Positions 8,516 to 18,099 of a DNA stretch of 64,000 nucleotides are shown here, piece after piece. Under the pieces are notes generated by a model, which saw only the letters and a program-made list of their open reading frames with translations, did no database searches and was not told the origin of the DNA. Position 1 is the first letter of the stretch, and each line of letters starts with the position of its first letter. Position numbers and translations under genes: made by a program. The stretch is from assembly GCF_011683915.1 (NCBI RefSeq), contig NZ_JAAQPH010000002.1, forward strand, positions 186,001 to 250,000, read 5' to 3'. The DNA comes from Pelagibius litoralis. Lineage in GTDB: Bacteria > Pseudomonadota > Alphaproteobacteria > Kiloniellales > Kiloniellaceae.

Positions 8516-9775
8516 CTAGCGGCCGGTCCCGGCAAGCCGGGAGGTGTCCAGGGTAAAGACCTCCTTTGCTTCACGCACACCTTTCAGGTCGTGGAAGCCC
8601 AGGCTGCGGCTTTCCCCGGCCCAGAGGCGGGCGAAGTCGGCGGAGTAGACCAGCGGCATCTCCAGGCCGCGGTTCAGGTCTTCGATCCGGCAGACCAGGT
8701 TCACCGCCGGGCCGATCACGGTGAAGTCGAGGCGGTCGACGGCGCCCACATTGCCGTACATCACGTCGCCGACATGCAGGGCGACGCCGCAGCGGAATTC
8801 AGGCTTGCTTTCGGCGCGGCGCTGCGGCTGCACCGCCATGGCCGCGTTAAGGGCGCTTTGGGCGGCCTGCATGGCGGCCTCGCAGGCGCGGCAGGCATCG
8901 CCTTCCTGCTGTTCCTCAATTGGAAAGATCGCCAGGATGGCGTCGCCGATGAACTTCAGGATCTCTCCGCCGTTGGCGGCGATGGGTTGCGCCATGATCT
9001 CGAAGTAGTCGTCCAGCAGCAGGATGACCTCTTCCATGGGCAGCGTATCGGAGAGGCTGGTGAAATCCCGGAGATCGCAGGTCCAGAGTACGGCATTGAT
9101 GCGCTCCACCTCACCACGCTGAACCGTGCCGCTGAGTACCCGGTCGCTGCTGCGCGGGCCGATATAGGTCTGCAGCAGGTTGCGCGCGGTGCGGTAGACG
9201 TTGCGCAACTCCAGAACGGTGGAGAAGGCGGGCAGGCAGGCATCGACCGTCGCGATGTCGAGGTCGCTGAAACCGCCGTCTTGTTTGCTGGCCAAGGTGA
9301 CGGTGTTGATCTGCTTGTTGCTGAACGGCATCGGCCGTGCGGTGTAGTCGCTGTAGCCGCCTTCTTTCAGGTCCTTCACGATCGGAAAATCGAGCGGGCA
9401 GTCCGCCCGTTCCAGGCGGCGGCGGATCAGCGGTCCGCCCTGGTGGACCAGATGCACCGGGCTGGCCAGGAAAAAGTCGGTCTGTTCGATCCCATGGGCC
9501 CGGGGGATTTCCATGGCGCCGCCGGCCTCCGCCTCCCACAGCACGGTGACGGCGCGAAGTTGGGGGTGGAGCTGGGGCAGATGCAGGGTGGAGCGGTCGA
9601 CCGGAATGCCGATGTTGGTGAGTTGGCGCAGAAAGCCGTCGTGCAGCGTGGTGATCCGGCTGCGGCGCAGGCCCATGTCCGTCAGCCAGTCGATGACCGG
9701 CTGTGCCCGGCTGCGCGCCTGGCGCCGCAACTCGGGGGCCGCTGTCACATCCTGCGTAGCATCCGTGATGGTCAT
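8516..9775 (-). CDS. Class III adenylate/guanylate cyclase domain protein
   Basis: About 419 residues. An N-terminal 180-residue sensory-type region with no clear family is followed by a cyclase catalytic domain. The first metal aspartate is in CDLRDFTSLSD, the second in KFIGDAILAIF, and the base/transition-state region is FTVIGPAVNLVCRIE. It probably makes cAMP. No membrane segment is seen, so it should be cytosolic. The start is uncertain: ATG at 9775 or an upstream TTG at 9811; neither has a good ribosome site. It lies 16-52 bp downstream of the GNAT gene and may be in one operon with it and uvrA. Confidence 0.85.
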   Translation of the reverse strand: MTITDATQDVTAAPELRRQARSRAQPVIDWLTDMGLRRSRITTLHDGFLRQLTNIGIPVDRSTLHLPQLHPQLRAVTVLWEAEAGGAMEIPRAHGIEQTDFFLASPVHLVHQGGPLIRRRLERADCPLDFPIVKDLKEGGYSDYTARPMPFSNKQINTVTLASKQDGGFSDLDIATVDACLPAFSTVLELRNVYRTARNLLQTYIGPRSSDRVLSGTVQRGEVERINAVLWTCDLRDFTSLSDTLPMEEVILLLDDYFEIMAQPIAANGGEILKFIGDAILAIFPIEEQQEGDACRACEAAMQAAQSALNAAMAVQPQRRAESKPEFRCGVALHVGDVMYGNVGAVDRLDFTVIGPAVNLVCRIEDLNRGLEMPLVYSADFARLWAGESRSLGFHDLKGVREAKEVFTLDTSRLAGTGR

Positions 9776-9826
9776 GGCGGGGAGTGTGGAAGGCCTGACA
9801 CCAACTGGCAAGCGCCAGGGAGGGTG

Positions 9827-10324
9827 TCAGTCTTCGCCGGCAAAGTCCCGCAGCGCCGTACCGTCGAAGCGGTAGTAGACCTTCTCTGTCACCCGCCGGG
9901 CGCCGATGCGGTCATAGAAATCCGTGGCCCTTGGGTTATGGTCCTCGGCGGTCCAGTCGAAGCGTACGCAGCCGCGCGCCACGGCGATCCTTGCCAGTTC
10001 GCGCATCAGGGTGAGGCCGATGCCCTTGCCGCGCGCCGCTTCCAGGGTGAAGAGGTCCTTCAGGAAGAGCGCGCCGCCCAGGTCGGGGGCCGGGTAGAGT
10101 ACCGCGAAGCTGGCGAAACCGACGGTCTTGCCGTCCATCTCCGCCAGCAGGATTTCTACCTTGGCTGTCTCGGCCAACACATGCTCGCGGACATGCGCCG
10201 CCATATCTTCGGCGGTCGGGGCCTTGTCGCCCCAGTAGTGCAGGTCGCAGCGGTAGAACAGCTCGGCGACCGCTGCATGGTCGGCTGTGGTCGCCCTTCG
10301 GCAGGTGACCATGCCTGCGCTCAT
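9827..10324 (-). CDS. GNAT-family N-acetyltransferase
   Basis: A 165-residue single GNAT domain. The acetyl-CoA-binding motif A is clear as [20 protein letters not shown], followed by the motif B region ([15 protein letters not shown]). The substrate cannot be told from sequence. Its ATG overlaps the uvrA stop by 4 bp (ATGA), so translation is probably coupled to uvrA. Confidence 0.88.
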   Translation of the reverse strand: MSAGMVTCRRATTADHAAVAELFYRCDLHYWGDKAPTAEDMAAHVREHVLAETAKVEILLAEMDGKTVGFASFAVLYPAPDLGGALFLKDLFTLEAARGKGIGLTLMRELARIAVARGCVRFDWTAEDHNPRATDFYDRIGARRVTEKVYYRFDGTALRDFAGED

Positions 10325-13197
10325 GCCCGCTTTTTCCTGGGTTTGCTGACGGCTTTGAAGTAGGGCGCCAGATAATGGCCGGTGTGGCTCTTGGCGACCC
10401 GGGCGACATCTTCGGGCACACCGGCGGCGACGATCTGCCCGCCACGGTCACCGCCGTCGGGGCCGAGGTCGAGAATCCAGTCGGCGGTCTTGATGACCTC
10501 CAGATTGTGTTCGATGACCACCACCGTGTTGCCCTGGTCGACCAGGGCCTGCAGCACCTCCAGCAGTTTCCTGACATCCTCGAAGTGCAGGCCGGTGGTC
10601 GGTTCGTCCAGGATATAGAGCGTGCGGCCGGTGGCGCGGCGTGACAGCTCCTTGGAGAGCTTCACCCGCTGCGCTTCGCCGCCGGAAAGAGTGGTGGCCG
10701 GCTGGCCGATATGGATGTAGCCCAACCCGACCTTCTGCAGCGTTTCCAGCTTGGTGCGGATCGAGGGGACGGCCTTGAAGAAATCGACGCCCTCGTCGAC
10801 GGTCAGGTCCAGGATCTCGGCGATGGACTTGCCCTTGAAGGCGATCTCCAGGGTCTCCCGGTTGTAGCGCTTGCCCTTGCAGACATCGCACTGGACATAG
10901 ACGTCCGGCAGGAAGTGCATCTCGATCTTGATGACGCCGTCGCCCTGGCAGGCCTCGCAGCGTCCGCCCTTTACGTTGAAGGAGAAGCGGCCCGGTTTGT
11001 AGCCCCGCGCGTTGGATTCCGGCAGACCGGCAAACCACTCGCGGATCGGCGTAAAGGCGCCGATGTAGGTCGCCGGGTTGGACCGCGGCGTGCGGCCGAT
11101 GGGTGACTGGTCGATGTCGATGATCTTGTCGAGGTATTCCAGCCCTTCGATCCCGTCGTGCTTGCCGGGATTGGCGCGCGCCTTGTGCAGCCGCCGCGCC
11201 AGGGCCTTGTAGAGCGTTTCGATGATCAGGGTGGACTTGCCGCTGCCCGACACGCCGGTGACGCAGGTGAAGGTGCCCAACGGGATCTCCGCCGTGACCG
11301 AGCGGAGATTGTTCTCCTCGGCCTTCAGGATCTTGATCGCCTGACCGGGATGCCCCTCGCGCCGGATGGCCGGTATGGCGATCTGGCGGAAACCGGTGAG
11401 GTACTGTCCCGTCAGGCTTTCCTGATTGCGCATCACGTCCGCCGGCTTGCCGATCGCCACGACATGGCCGCCGTTGACCCCGGCGCGCGGGCCCATGTCG
11501 ACCAGGAAGTCGGCAGAGCGGATGGCGTCTTCGTCGTGTTCCACCACGATGACGCTGTTGCCCAGGTCGCGCAGCCGCCGCAGGGTTTCCAGCAGGCGGG
11601 CGTTGTCGCGCTGATGCAGGCCGATGGAGGGCTCATCCAGCACATAGAGGACGCCGGTGAGGCCCGAGCCGATCTGCGAGGCGAGGCGGATACGCTGGCT
11701 CTCGCCGCCGGAGAGGCTGGCCGAGCCGCGGCTGAGTGTCAGATAGTCGAGGCCCACGTCGACCAGGAAGCGCAGCCGCTCGTTGATTTCCTTCAGGATG
11801 CGCGCGGCGATCTCGCGCTGCTTGGGCCGCAGTTTCTTCGACAGTTTGGAGAACCAGTCGGCAGCCTTGGCGACCGAGAACTCTGCCACCTGGCTGATAT
11901 GATGGTCGTCGATCCTCACGGCCAGCGCTTCCGGCTTCAGGCGGAAGCCGCTGCAGGCCTCGCAGGGCTGGTTGCTCTGGTATTTGCCGAGATCGTCGCG
12001 CACCCAGTCGCTGTCGGTTTCACGCCAGCGCCGCTCCATGTTCGGGATCACGCCCTCGAAGGGCTTGGTGGTCTTGTAGCTCCTCAGCCCGTCCTCATAG
12101 GTCATGGTGATCGGCGTCTTGCCGGAGCCATAGAGGACGACGTCGCGCACCGACTTCTTCAGTTCCTTCCAGGGCGTGCGGGTCGAGACCTTGTAGTGCC
12201 GGGCAATGCTGTCGAGGGTCTGCTGATAGTAGGGTGAGGGCGTCGAGGAGCGCGACCAGGGCGCGATGGCGCCGCCGCTGAGCGGCAGCTTGTCGTCGGG
12301 TACCGCCAGTTGGGGATCGAAGAACAAGGTCACGCCCAGGCCGTCGCAGGAAGGACAGGCGCCGAAGGGGTTGTTGAAGGAAAACAGCCGCGGTTCGATC
12401 TCGTCGATGGTGAAGCCGGAGACCGGGCAGGCGAAGCGGGCGGAGAAGGTGGTGCGTTTGCCGGACTTTGCATCCTCGGCGAAGGCCAGGCCGTCGGCCA
12501 GATTCAGTGCGGTCTCGAAACTGTCGGCCAGGCGCGATTCGATGCCTTCGCGCACGATCAGGCGGTCAACCACCACTTCGATGTCATGCTTGCGCTTCTT
12601 GTCCAGCGCCGGGGCCTCGTCGATCTCATGCAACGCGCCGTCGATTTTCACGCGCTGGAAGCCGCGCTTCTGAAGGTCGGCCAGTTCCTTGCGGTACTCG
12701 CCCTTGCGGCCGCGCACGATGGGGGCCAGCAGGTAGAGGCGCGTGCCCTCCTTCATCTCCATGACCCGGTCGACCATCTGGCTGACGGTCTGGCTTTCGA
12801 TGGGCAGGCCGGTGGCCGGCGAGTAGGGGACCCCGACCCGCGCATAGAGCAGACGCAGGTAATCGTAGATCTCGGTCACCGTGCCGACGGTTGAACGCGG
12901 ATTCTTCGAGGTCGTCTTCTGCTCGATGGAGATCGCCGGCGACAGGCCTTCGATGGAATCCACGTCCGGTTTCTGCATCAGTTCCAGGAACTGGCGCGCA
13001 TAGGCGGAGAGGGATTCGACATAGCGCCGCTGGCCCTCGGCATAGATCGTGTCGAAGGCGAGGGAGGACTTGCCCGAGCCGGAAAGCCCGGTGATCACCA
13101 CCAGCTTGTTGCGGGGCAGGGTGACGTCGATGTTCTTCAGATTGTGCTCGCGAGCACCGCGAATCGCGATCACAGGACCTTGCGGACCGTTTGGCAT
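10321..13197 (-). CDS. uvrA: UvrA, excinuclease ABC subunit A
   Basis: The damage-recognition ATPase of nucleotide excision repair. The 958 residues contain two ABC modules with Walker A sites GLSGSGKSS and [14 protein letters not shown] signatures in both halves and CxxC zinc-finger pairs (CPSCDG, CEACQG, CDVCKG). The frame is open for another 465 bases upstream, but ATG at 13197 (reading [17 protein letters not shown]) fits the usual N-terminus, and the upstream part overlaps ssb. It is divergent from ssb, as commonly seen. A 19-bp tandem duplication lies just upstream of the start. Confidence 0.97.
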   Translation of the reverse strand: MPNGPQGPVIAIRGAREHNLKNIDVTLPRNKLVVITGLSGSGKSSLAFDTIYAEGQRRYVESLSAYARQFLELMQKPDVDSIEGLSPAISIEQKTTSKNPRSTVGTVTEIYDYLRLLYARVGVPYSPATGLPIESQTVSQMVDRVMEMKEGTRLYLLAPIVRGRKGEYRKELADLQKRGFQRVKIDGALHEIDEAPALDKKRKHDIEVVVDRLIVREGIESRLADSFETALNLADGLAFAEDAKSGKRTTFSARFACPVSGFTIDEIEPRLFSFNNPFGACPSCDGLGVTLFFDPQLAVPDDKLPLSGGAIAPWSRSSTPSPYYQQTLDSIARHYKVSTRTPWKELKKSVRDVVLYGSGKTPITMTYEDGLRSYKTTKPFEGVIPNMERRWRETDSDWVRDDLGKYQSNQPCEACSGFRLKPEALAVRIDDHHISQVAEFSVAKAADWFSKLSKKLRPKQREIAARILKEINERLRFLVDVGLDYLTLSRGSASLSGGESQRIRLASQIGSGLTGVLYVLDEPSIGLHQRDNARLLETLRRLRDLGNSVIVVEHDEDAIRSADFLVDMGPRAGVNGGHVVAIGKPADVMRNQESLTGQYLTGFRQIAIPAIRREGHPGQAIKILKAEENNLRSVTAEIPLGTFTCVTGVSGSGKSTLIIETLYKALARRLHKARANPGKHDGIEGLEYLDKIIDIDQSPIGRTPRSNPATYIGAFTPIREWFAGLPESNARGYKPGRFSFNVKGGRCEACQGDGVIKIEMHFLPDVYVQCDVCKGKRYNRETLEIAFKGKSIAEILDLTVDEGVDFFKAVPSIRTKLETLQKVGLGYIHIGQPATTLSGGEAQRVKLSKELSRRATGRTLYILDEPTTGLHFEDVRKLLEVLQALVDQGNTVVVIEHNLEVIKTADWILDLGPDGGDRGGQIVAAGVPEDVARVAKSHTGHYLAPYFKAVSKPRKKRA

Positions 13198-13219
13198 CAA
13201 ATCGGTGCGCCCTTCCAAG

Positions 13220-13257
13220 TTGGGGTTCTTGTTTGGATTTGGGGTTCTTGTTTGGAT
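13220..13257. repeat. 19-bp perfect tandem duplication in the uvrA leader
   Basis: Positions 13220-13238 and 13239-13257 are identical, head to tail. The unit contains GGGGTTCTTGTTTGG. It begins 23 bp upstream of the uvrA ATG in the divergent uvrA/ssb region, where SOS control is expected. Each copy contains a half-site-like GTTC, but the full alphaproteobacterial LexA pattern GTTC-N7-GTTC is not present. Confidence 0.9.
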
Positions 13258-13432
13258 ATTGCCCGCCGATAACGGCCGACAAGGATCAATATGGCGGATG
13301 GCCGGTGGAAAATCGACCCCAAGATAGCCGTTTCGGCCTTGTGGATAAGGGATTGCTGACATCGACCTGCCAGGCGCGGTAAAGTCCGGTCCCTCTTGAG
13401 TAGAACAACCTTGGAATTTGGAGAAAGTCAGT

Positions 13433-13942
13433 ATGGCGGGGAGCGTCAACAAAGTCATTTTGGTCGGCAACCTGGGGCGCGACCCTGAAATTCGCAGCAC
13501 CCAGGACGGCACCCGCATTGCGAACCTGTCGCTGGCAACCTCGGAAACCTGGCGCGACCGCAATTCGGGGGAACGCCGGGAGCGCACGGAGTGGCACCGG
13601 GTGGTGATCTTCAACGAGAAGCTCTCGGAAGTCGCGGAGAAGTACCTGCGCAAGGGCTCCAAGATCTATATCGAAGGCCAGCTTCAGACCCGCAAGTGGA
13701 CCGACAAGGACGGCCAGGACCGCTATTCCACCGAGGTGGTACTGCAGCGCTTCCGTGGCGAGCTGACCATGCTGGACGGCCGCCAGGATGGCGGTGGTGG
13801 CGGTGGCTTCGGCGGCGGCGACCAGGGCGGCTACAGCGGCAGTGGCGGTGGCGACTTCGGCGGCGGCTCCTCCGGTGGCGGCTCCGGCGGATCGGGTGGT
13901 TCTGGCCCGGCCGGCGACCTGGACGACGAAATTCCGTTCTAG
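13433..13942 (+). CDS. ssb: Single-stranded DNA-binding protein
   Basis: Coats single-stranded DNA in replication, repair and recombination. The 169 residues start with [19 protein letters not shown], the classic OB-fold N-terminus (about residues 1-112). A glycine-rich linker follows (about 118-160), then the acidic tip DDEIPF that recruits partner proteins. ATG at 13433 has the ribosome site GGAGAAAG; an in-frame TTG 15 bases earlier is less likely. It is divergent from uvrA. GAAC-N7-GAAT at 13403-13417 is one mismatch from an alphaproteobacterial LexA box. Confidence 0.96.
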   Translation: MAGSVNKVILVGNLGRDPEIRSTQDGTRIANLSLATSETWRDRNSGERRERTEWHRVVIFNEKLSEVAEKYLRKGSKIYIEGQLQTRKWTDKDGQDRYSTEVVLQRFRGELTMLDGRQDGGGGGGFGGGDQGGYSGSGGGDFGGGSSGGGSGGSGGSGPAGDLDDEIPF

Positions 13943-13976
13943 GCCTGCCCTGTTCCAGGCCTTGCGAAGCCTTTTG

Positions 13977-14041
13977 CAGCCCTTCTATCCCGCCGGTTGT
14001 CTGAGCAGGCCAGTGGGACAAGCCAAGGGGTAGAAGGGCTG
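13977..14041 (+). terminator. Long branched hairpin after ssb
   Basis: CAGCCCTTCTA (13977-13987) pairs perfectly with TAGAAGGGCTG (14031-14041). Inside, CCC/GGG and GGTTGTC/GACAAGCC continue the helix. A weak T-rich tract (TTCTATTCT) follows. It starts 34 bp past the ssb stop and is most simply its terminator, though the size would also suit a stable RNA element. Confidence 0.6.
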
Positions 14042-14213
14042 TTCTATTCTCTCAACCGAGATGACGTTAGCGCGGAGCGCTGACTGCAGCCTTAAGTTGG
14101 GCCTTTCGAAGCCTGTTTGACGGTGACGGAGTGCATCGAAAGGTAGGCCGAAGCCGGTTTTCTAACGCATTGAAATAAAAGACTTATTCTGGACGCTTTC
14201 GCGCGCGCGGGAG

Positions 14214-14242
14214 TTGTCGTCCGTGGGTGGGATTGCTATAGT
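14214..14242 (+). promoter_or_regulatory. Predicted sigma-70 promoter of gyrA
   Basis: TTGTCG (14214-14219) and TATAGT (14237-14242) are separated by exactly 17 bp. Transcription would begin near 14249, giving a 180-base untranslated leader before the gyrA TTG. The rest of the 485-bp ssb-gyrA gap shows no gene; it holds the ssb hairpin and a GC-rich inverted stretch near 14347-14367. Confidence 0.55.
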
Positions 14243-14427
14243 AAATCGAACGATTCGCGGAGGATTCTTGGGCGCTTATCTTGTTGAAGAGAGGGCGCTT
14301 TGAATCCGGGTAAAATTCTGCCGTATCGTCCGATTTTTCCAGGTTCCGCCGGCCCCGGCGGGCCGTTCTTATTCAAGTTCGGGCGCTGGGCCCGGGCTCT
14401 CCAGGTTTCTTTCTAAGGCCGTACCAC

Positions 14428-17220
14428 TTGTCAGACCCGTCACCGCCGACTTCCGATCACGACATCACGCCGGTCACTATTGAGGAGGAGATGAAACGCT
14501 CCTACCTCGACTACGCCATGAGCGTCATTGTGGCCCGCGCCCTGCCGGATGTGCGCGACGGGCTGAAACCGGTCCACCGGCGCATTCTCTATGCCATGAA
14601 GGAAGCCGGCTACGATTGGAACCGGCCCTACCGTAAGTCGGCCCGCGTGGTCGGTGACGTCATGGGTCAGTATCACCCGCACGGCGACTCTGCGATCTAC
14701 GACACCATGGTGCGGATGGCGCAGTATTTCTCCATGCGCCTGCAGTTGATCGACGGGCAGGGCAATTTCGGCTCGATGGACGGCGATCCGCCGGCGGCCA
14801 TGCGTTACACCGAGGCGCGGCTGACCCGGGCGGCCAGCGACTCGCTGCTGGACGATATCGACGAGGATACCGTCGATTTCCAGGACAACTACGACGAGTC
14901 GACCAAGGAGCCGGTGGTTCTGCCGGCGCGCTTTCCCAATCTGCTGGTCAACGGCGCCGGCGGTATCGCTGTGGGCATGGCCACCAACATCCCGCCCCAC
15001 AACCTGGGCGAGGTGATCGACGGCTGCCTGGCTTATATCGACCAGCCGGACATCAGCATCGATGGGCTGATGCAGCACATTCCCGGTCCCGATTTTCCGA
15101 CCGGCGGCATCATCCTCGGCCGTTCCGGCATCCGCGACGCCTATCACACCGGGCGCGGCAGCCTGCGCGTCAGGGCCAAGACGGAGGTCGAGGAGATCCG
15201 CAAGGATCGCATGGCGATCGTCGTCACCGAAGTGCCCTATCAGGTGAACAAGGCCCGGATGCTGGAGCGGATTGCCGACCTGGTCCGTGCCAAGACCATC
15301 GAGGGCATTGCCGACCTGCGCGACGAAAGCGACCGCCAGGGCCTGCGCGTGGTCATCGAGCTGCGCCGCGATGCCGAAGCGGACGTGGTTCTGAACCAGC
15401 TGTTCCGCCATTCCCAGCTACAGGGCTCGTTCGGCTGCAACATCCTGGCGCTGAACGGCGGACGGCCGGAGGTGCTCGACCTCAGAGCCATCATCGCCGC
15501 CTTCATCGATTTCCGCCAGGAGGTGGTGACCCGGCGCACGGCCTTCCGCCTCGGCAAGGCCCGGGACCGGGCGCACCTCTTGGTCGGTCTGGCCATTGCG
15601 GTGGCCAATATCGATCCGGTGATCGCCTTGATCCGCGCCGCCCCCGACCCCGTCGCCGCCCGCGAAGGCCTGATGGGCAGGCGTTGGCCGGCCCTGGACG
15701 TCGCTCCCTTGATCGCCCTGATCGACGAGCCGGGCCGGGTGGTCGAAGAAGACGGCACCTACAGCCTTTCGGAGGCCCAGGCCCGGGCGATCCTTGAGTT
15801 GCGGCTGCAGCGGCTGACCGGCCTGGAGCGCGAAAAGATCGCCGCCGAGCTGGAAGAAATCGCAGGGGAAATAAAGGATTACCTTGAGATCCTCTCTTCG
15901 CGCGACAGGTTGATGTCGATCCTGCGCGAAGAGCTGAGTGATATGAAGACGCGCTTTGCGACGCCGCGGCGCACCGAGATCTCGGATCATGGCTTCGACC
16001 AGGAGGATGAGGATCTCATCCAGCGCGAAGACATGGTGGTGACGGTCAGCCACGGCGGCTACATCAAGCGGGTGCCGCTGTCGACCTATCGCGCCCAGCG
16101 GCGCGGCGGCAAGGGCCGTTCCGGCATGGCGACGCGCGACGAGGATTTCGTCAGCCAGGTCTTCGTCTGCAACACCCATACGCCGGTGCTGTTCTTTTCC
16201 TCACGCGGCATGGTCTACAAGCTGAAGGTCTATCGCCTGCCGGTCGGCACGCCGCAGGCCCGTGGCAAGGCGCTGATCAATCTGCTGCCGCTGGCCGAGG
16301 GCGAGGTGATCTCCACCTTCATGCCGATGCCCGAGGACGAGACGACCTGGGATCAGATGTACGTCGTCTTCGCCACCTCCGACGGCAGTGTCCGGCGCAA
16401 CAAGCTTTCCGATTTCGTGCGGGTCATGGCCAACGGCAAGATCGCCATGAAGCTTGAGGGCGGCGACAGCGAGTTGGTGGCCGTGCGCCCTTGCGCCCAG
16501 GACGACGATATCCTTCTGGCGACTGCCGGCGGCCGTTGTATCCGCTTCAGTGTTTCGGATCTGCGGGTTTTTGCGGGCCGCACCTCGACGGGTGTGCGCG
16601 GCATCAAGCTGGGCAAGGGCGATAAGGTTATCTCGATGACCATCCTGCGTTCCGGCGAAGCGGAAAGCACCGAGGAGCGCGATGCCTACAGGCGCTACGC
16701 TGCGGCGCGCCGGCGCGGCGAGAATGGCGACAGCGAGGCTTCCAGCGAGGGCGGCATCGAGTTGTCCCAGGCTCGGCTCGGCGAGCTGGCCGAGAGCGAG
16801 CAGTTCATTCTCTCGGTCGCCGACGACGGCTACGGCAAGCGCACCTCGGCCTATGAATACCGCCTGACGGGTCGGGGCGGGCGCGGTATCGGGAACATGG
16901 ACCTGACGCGCCATAGCGGCCGGGAATCGGGCGTTATCGCGGCCTTTCCGGTCGCGCCCAGCGATCAGATCATGCTGGTGACCGACGGTGGAAAGCTGAT
17001 CCGCAGCCCGGTTGCAGACATTCGTATTGCCGGGCGGACCACCCGCGGCGTGATGCTGTTTCGCATCGATGAGAGTGAGCGTATTGTCTCCGTGGCCCAC
17101 TTGGCTGAAGAAGAAACGGATGATGATGAGGCTGCACCGGAAGGCGGCGCACCAGAAGATGGCGTAACGGAAAGTGCCGGGCCGGAAGATGCCGGTGAGG
17201 ACGGACCCGAGGTTTCATAG
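14428..17220 (+). CDS. gyrA: DNA gyrase subunit A
   Basis: The DNA-cleaving subunit of gyrase, which introduces negative supercoils. It has 930 residues. The catalytic tyrosine is Tyr127 in [10 protein letters not shown]. The quinolone region reads [17 protein letters not shown], with Ser88 and Asp92 at the positions of E. coli Ser83 and Asp87, so there are no target-site resistance changes there. The GyrA box is QRRGGKG. The C-terminal beta-pinwheel is followed by an acidic tail of about 40 residues. The start is TTG; no upstream ATG fits. coaD begins 21 bp after the stop. Confidence 0.97.
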   Translation: MSDPSPPTSDHDITPVTIEEEMKRSYLDYAMSVIVARALPDVRDGLKPVHRRILYAMKEAGYDWNRPYRKSARVVGDVMGQYHPHGDSAIYDTMVRMAQYFSMRLQLIDGQGNFGSMDGDPPAAMRYTEARLTRAASDSLLDDIDEDTVDFQDNYDESTKEPVVLPARFPNLLVNGAGGIAVGMATNIPPHNLGEVIDGCLAYIDQPDISIDGLMQHIPGPDFPTGGIILGRSGIRDAYHTGRGSLRVRAKTEVEEIRKDRMAIVVTEVPYQVNKARMLERIADLVRAKTIEGIADLRDESDRQGLRVVIELRRDAEADVVLNQLFRHSQLQGSFGCNILALNGGRPEVLDLRAIIAAFIDFRQEVVTRRTAFRLGKARDRAHLLVGLAIAVANIDPVIALIRAAPDPVAAREGLMGRRWPALDVAPLIALIDEPGRVVEEDGTYSLSEAQARAILELRLQRLTGLEREKIAAELEEIAGEIKDYLEILSSRDRLMSILREELSDMKTRFATPRRTEISDHGFDQEDEDLIQREDMVVTVSHGGYIKRVPLSTYRAQRRGGKGRSGMATRDEDFVSQVFVCNTHTPVLFFSSRGMVYKLKVYRLPVGTPQARGKALINLLPLAEGEVISTFMPMPEDETTWDQMYVVFATSDGSVRRNKLSDFVRVMANGKIAMKLEGGDSELVAVRPCAQDDDILLATAGGRCIRFSVSDLRVFAGRTSTGVRGIKLGKGDKVISMTILRSGEAESTEERDAYRRYAAARRRGENGDSEASSEGGIELSQARLGELAESEQFILSVADDGYGKRTSAYEYRLTGRGGRGIGNMDLTRHSGRESGVIAAFPVAPSDQIMLVTDGGKLIRSPVADIRIAGRTTRGVMLFRIDESERIVSVAHLAEEETDDDEAAPEGGAPEDGVTESAGPEDAGEDGPEVS

Positions 17221-17241
17221 GCTGCTGGAGATCGAAGGATC

Positions 17242-17793
17242 ATGAAAAACCCGCTGGTCGGTGTTTACCCCGGCACCTTCGATCCCATTACCAATGGTCA
17301 TAAAGACATCATCGGACGCGCCTGCAAGGTGGTCGACCGTCTGGTCATCGCCGTGGCCCGCAATGCCGGTAAGGGGCCGCTGTTCACCATCGACGAGCGG
17401 GTCGAAATGGTGCGCGACGAAGTTGCCCAGATGGACCGCCACGACGCCGAGGTCCAGGTCAGCAGCTTTGACAACCTGCTGATCCATTTCTGCCATGATG
17501 TCGGTGCCAACGTGCTGATCCGCGGTCTGCGGGCGGTCTCGGATTTCGAGTACGAATTCCAGATGGCCAGCATGAACGCCCGTTTGGATGCCGAGATCGA
17601 GACCGTCTTTCTGACGGCTTCTGAGCGCCAGCAGTTCATCTCCTCTCGCTTCGTCAAGGAAATCGGCCGGCTTGGCGGCGATATCTCCAGCTTTGTCGGG
17701 GCTGATGTGGCGGCGCGCCTGCGCGACCGTTTCGACCTGGAGCATGAGGACGGGGAGGCTGCGGCGCGGCGGCTGCAGACCTTCAAAGAGTAG
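17242..17793 (+). CDS. coaD: Phosphopantetheine adenylyltransferase
   Basis: Transfers AMP to 4'-phosphopantetheine, the fourth step of coenzyme A synthesis. The 183 residues begin with GVYPGTFDPITNGHKDII, which holds the HxGH-type nucleotidyltransferase motif (here NGH). The late motif is QFISSRFVKEIG. It is about 20 residues longer than the E. coli enzyme, with an acidic C-terminal extension. It lies 21 bp downstream of gyrA and is probably co-transcribed. A strong terminator follows. Confidence 0.95.
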   Translation: MKNPLVGVYPGTFDPITNGHKDIIGRACKVVDRLVIAVARNAGKGPLFTIDERVEMVRDEVAQMDRHDAEVQVSSFDNLLIHFCHDVGANVLIRGLRAVSDFEYEFQMASMNARLDAEIETVFLTASERQQFISSRFVKEIGRLGGDISSFVGADVAARLRDRFDLEHEDGEAAARRLQTFKE

Positions 17794-17799
17794 TCGCCT

Positions 17800-17834
17800 A
17801 AAGAGTGGCCACCGGGATACGGCCGCTCTTTTCC
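17800..17834 (+). terminator. Rho-independent terminator after coaD
   Basis: AAAGAGTGGCC (17800-17810) pairs with GGCCGCTCTTT (17821-17831), with one G·U pair and a 10-base loop. The stem runs into TTTT. It closes the gyrA-coaD unit before the tRNA-Lys gene. Confidence 0.85.
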
Positions 17835-17948
17835 GGTTCGACATTGGTTGACCGGGCCGAAAGGCGGCACTAAGGTGCGCGCCGCGCCGGGGATTTCAGA
17901 GGCTCAAGGGCCTTGCCGGAGTCCGGGTTTGGCCGATTCCCTTCACGG

Positions 17949-18024
17949 GGGCCCGTAGCTCAGTTGGTAGAGCACCTGACTTTTAATCAGGTTGTCGCAG
18001 GTTCGATCCCTGCCGGGCTCACCA
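17949..18024 (+). tRNA. tRNA-Lys (anticodon UUU), prophage integration target
   Basis: A 76-base cloverleaf with CCA encoded. The acceptor arm GGGCCCG pairs with CGGGCTC, the D-arm is GCTCAGTTGGTAGAGC, the anticodon stem is CCTGA/TCAGG with loop CTTTTAA, and the T-arm is GCAGGTTCGATCCCTGC. Its 3' 45 bases are duplicated at 51070-51114, so the prophage entered here and restored an intact gene on the left side. Confidence 0.98.
17980..18024. other. attL core (45 bp)
   Basis: The left attachment core, from the anticodon loop to the CCA end of tRNA-Lys. It is identical to 51070-51114. The integrase gene ends 76 bp to its right. Two TTTCAGAATC boxes (18061-18070, 18085-18094) lie in between and may be integrase arm sites. 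Confidence 0.95.
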
Positions 18025-18060
18025 TTACTTTCAAACACTTAGCATAACTCCATCGTGGGT

Positions 18061-18094
18061 TTTCAGAATCGCTAGTCAGGCCTCTTTCAGAATC
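18061..18094. promoter_or_regulatory. Putative integrase arm-type sites, left pair
   Basis: TTTCAGAATC occurs at 18061-18070 and 18085-18094, 24 bp apart in the same direction, beside attL. The same 10-mer occurs at 50976-50985 and, inverted, at 51031-51040 beside attR. Such clustering at both ends is the layout of tyrosine-recombinase arm sites. Confidence 0.55.
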
Positions 18095-18099
18095 CCGAC

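Noticed and set aside
8591..10363. A 590-residue open frame on the plus strand
   Set aside because: Antisense to the cyclase and GNAT genes, both with catalytic motifs; no ribosome site.
13220..13257. Canonical LexA box in the uvrA leader
   Set aside because: GTTC half-sites are present but the second half of GTTC-N7-GTTC reads GATT, so only a weak resemblance can be claimed.
13198..13662. N-terminal extension of UvrA
   Set aside because: It overlaps ssb on the other strand and contains the translated 19-bp repeat; the standard UvrA N-terminus begins at 13197.
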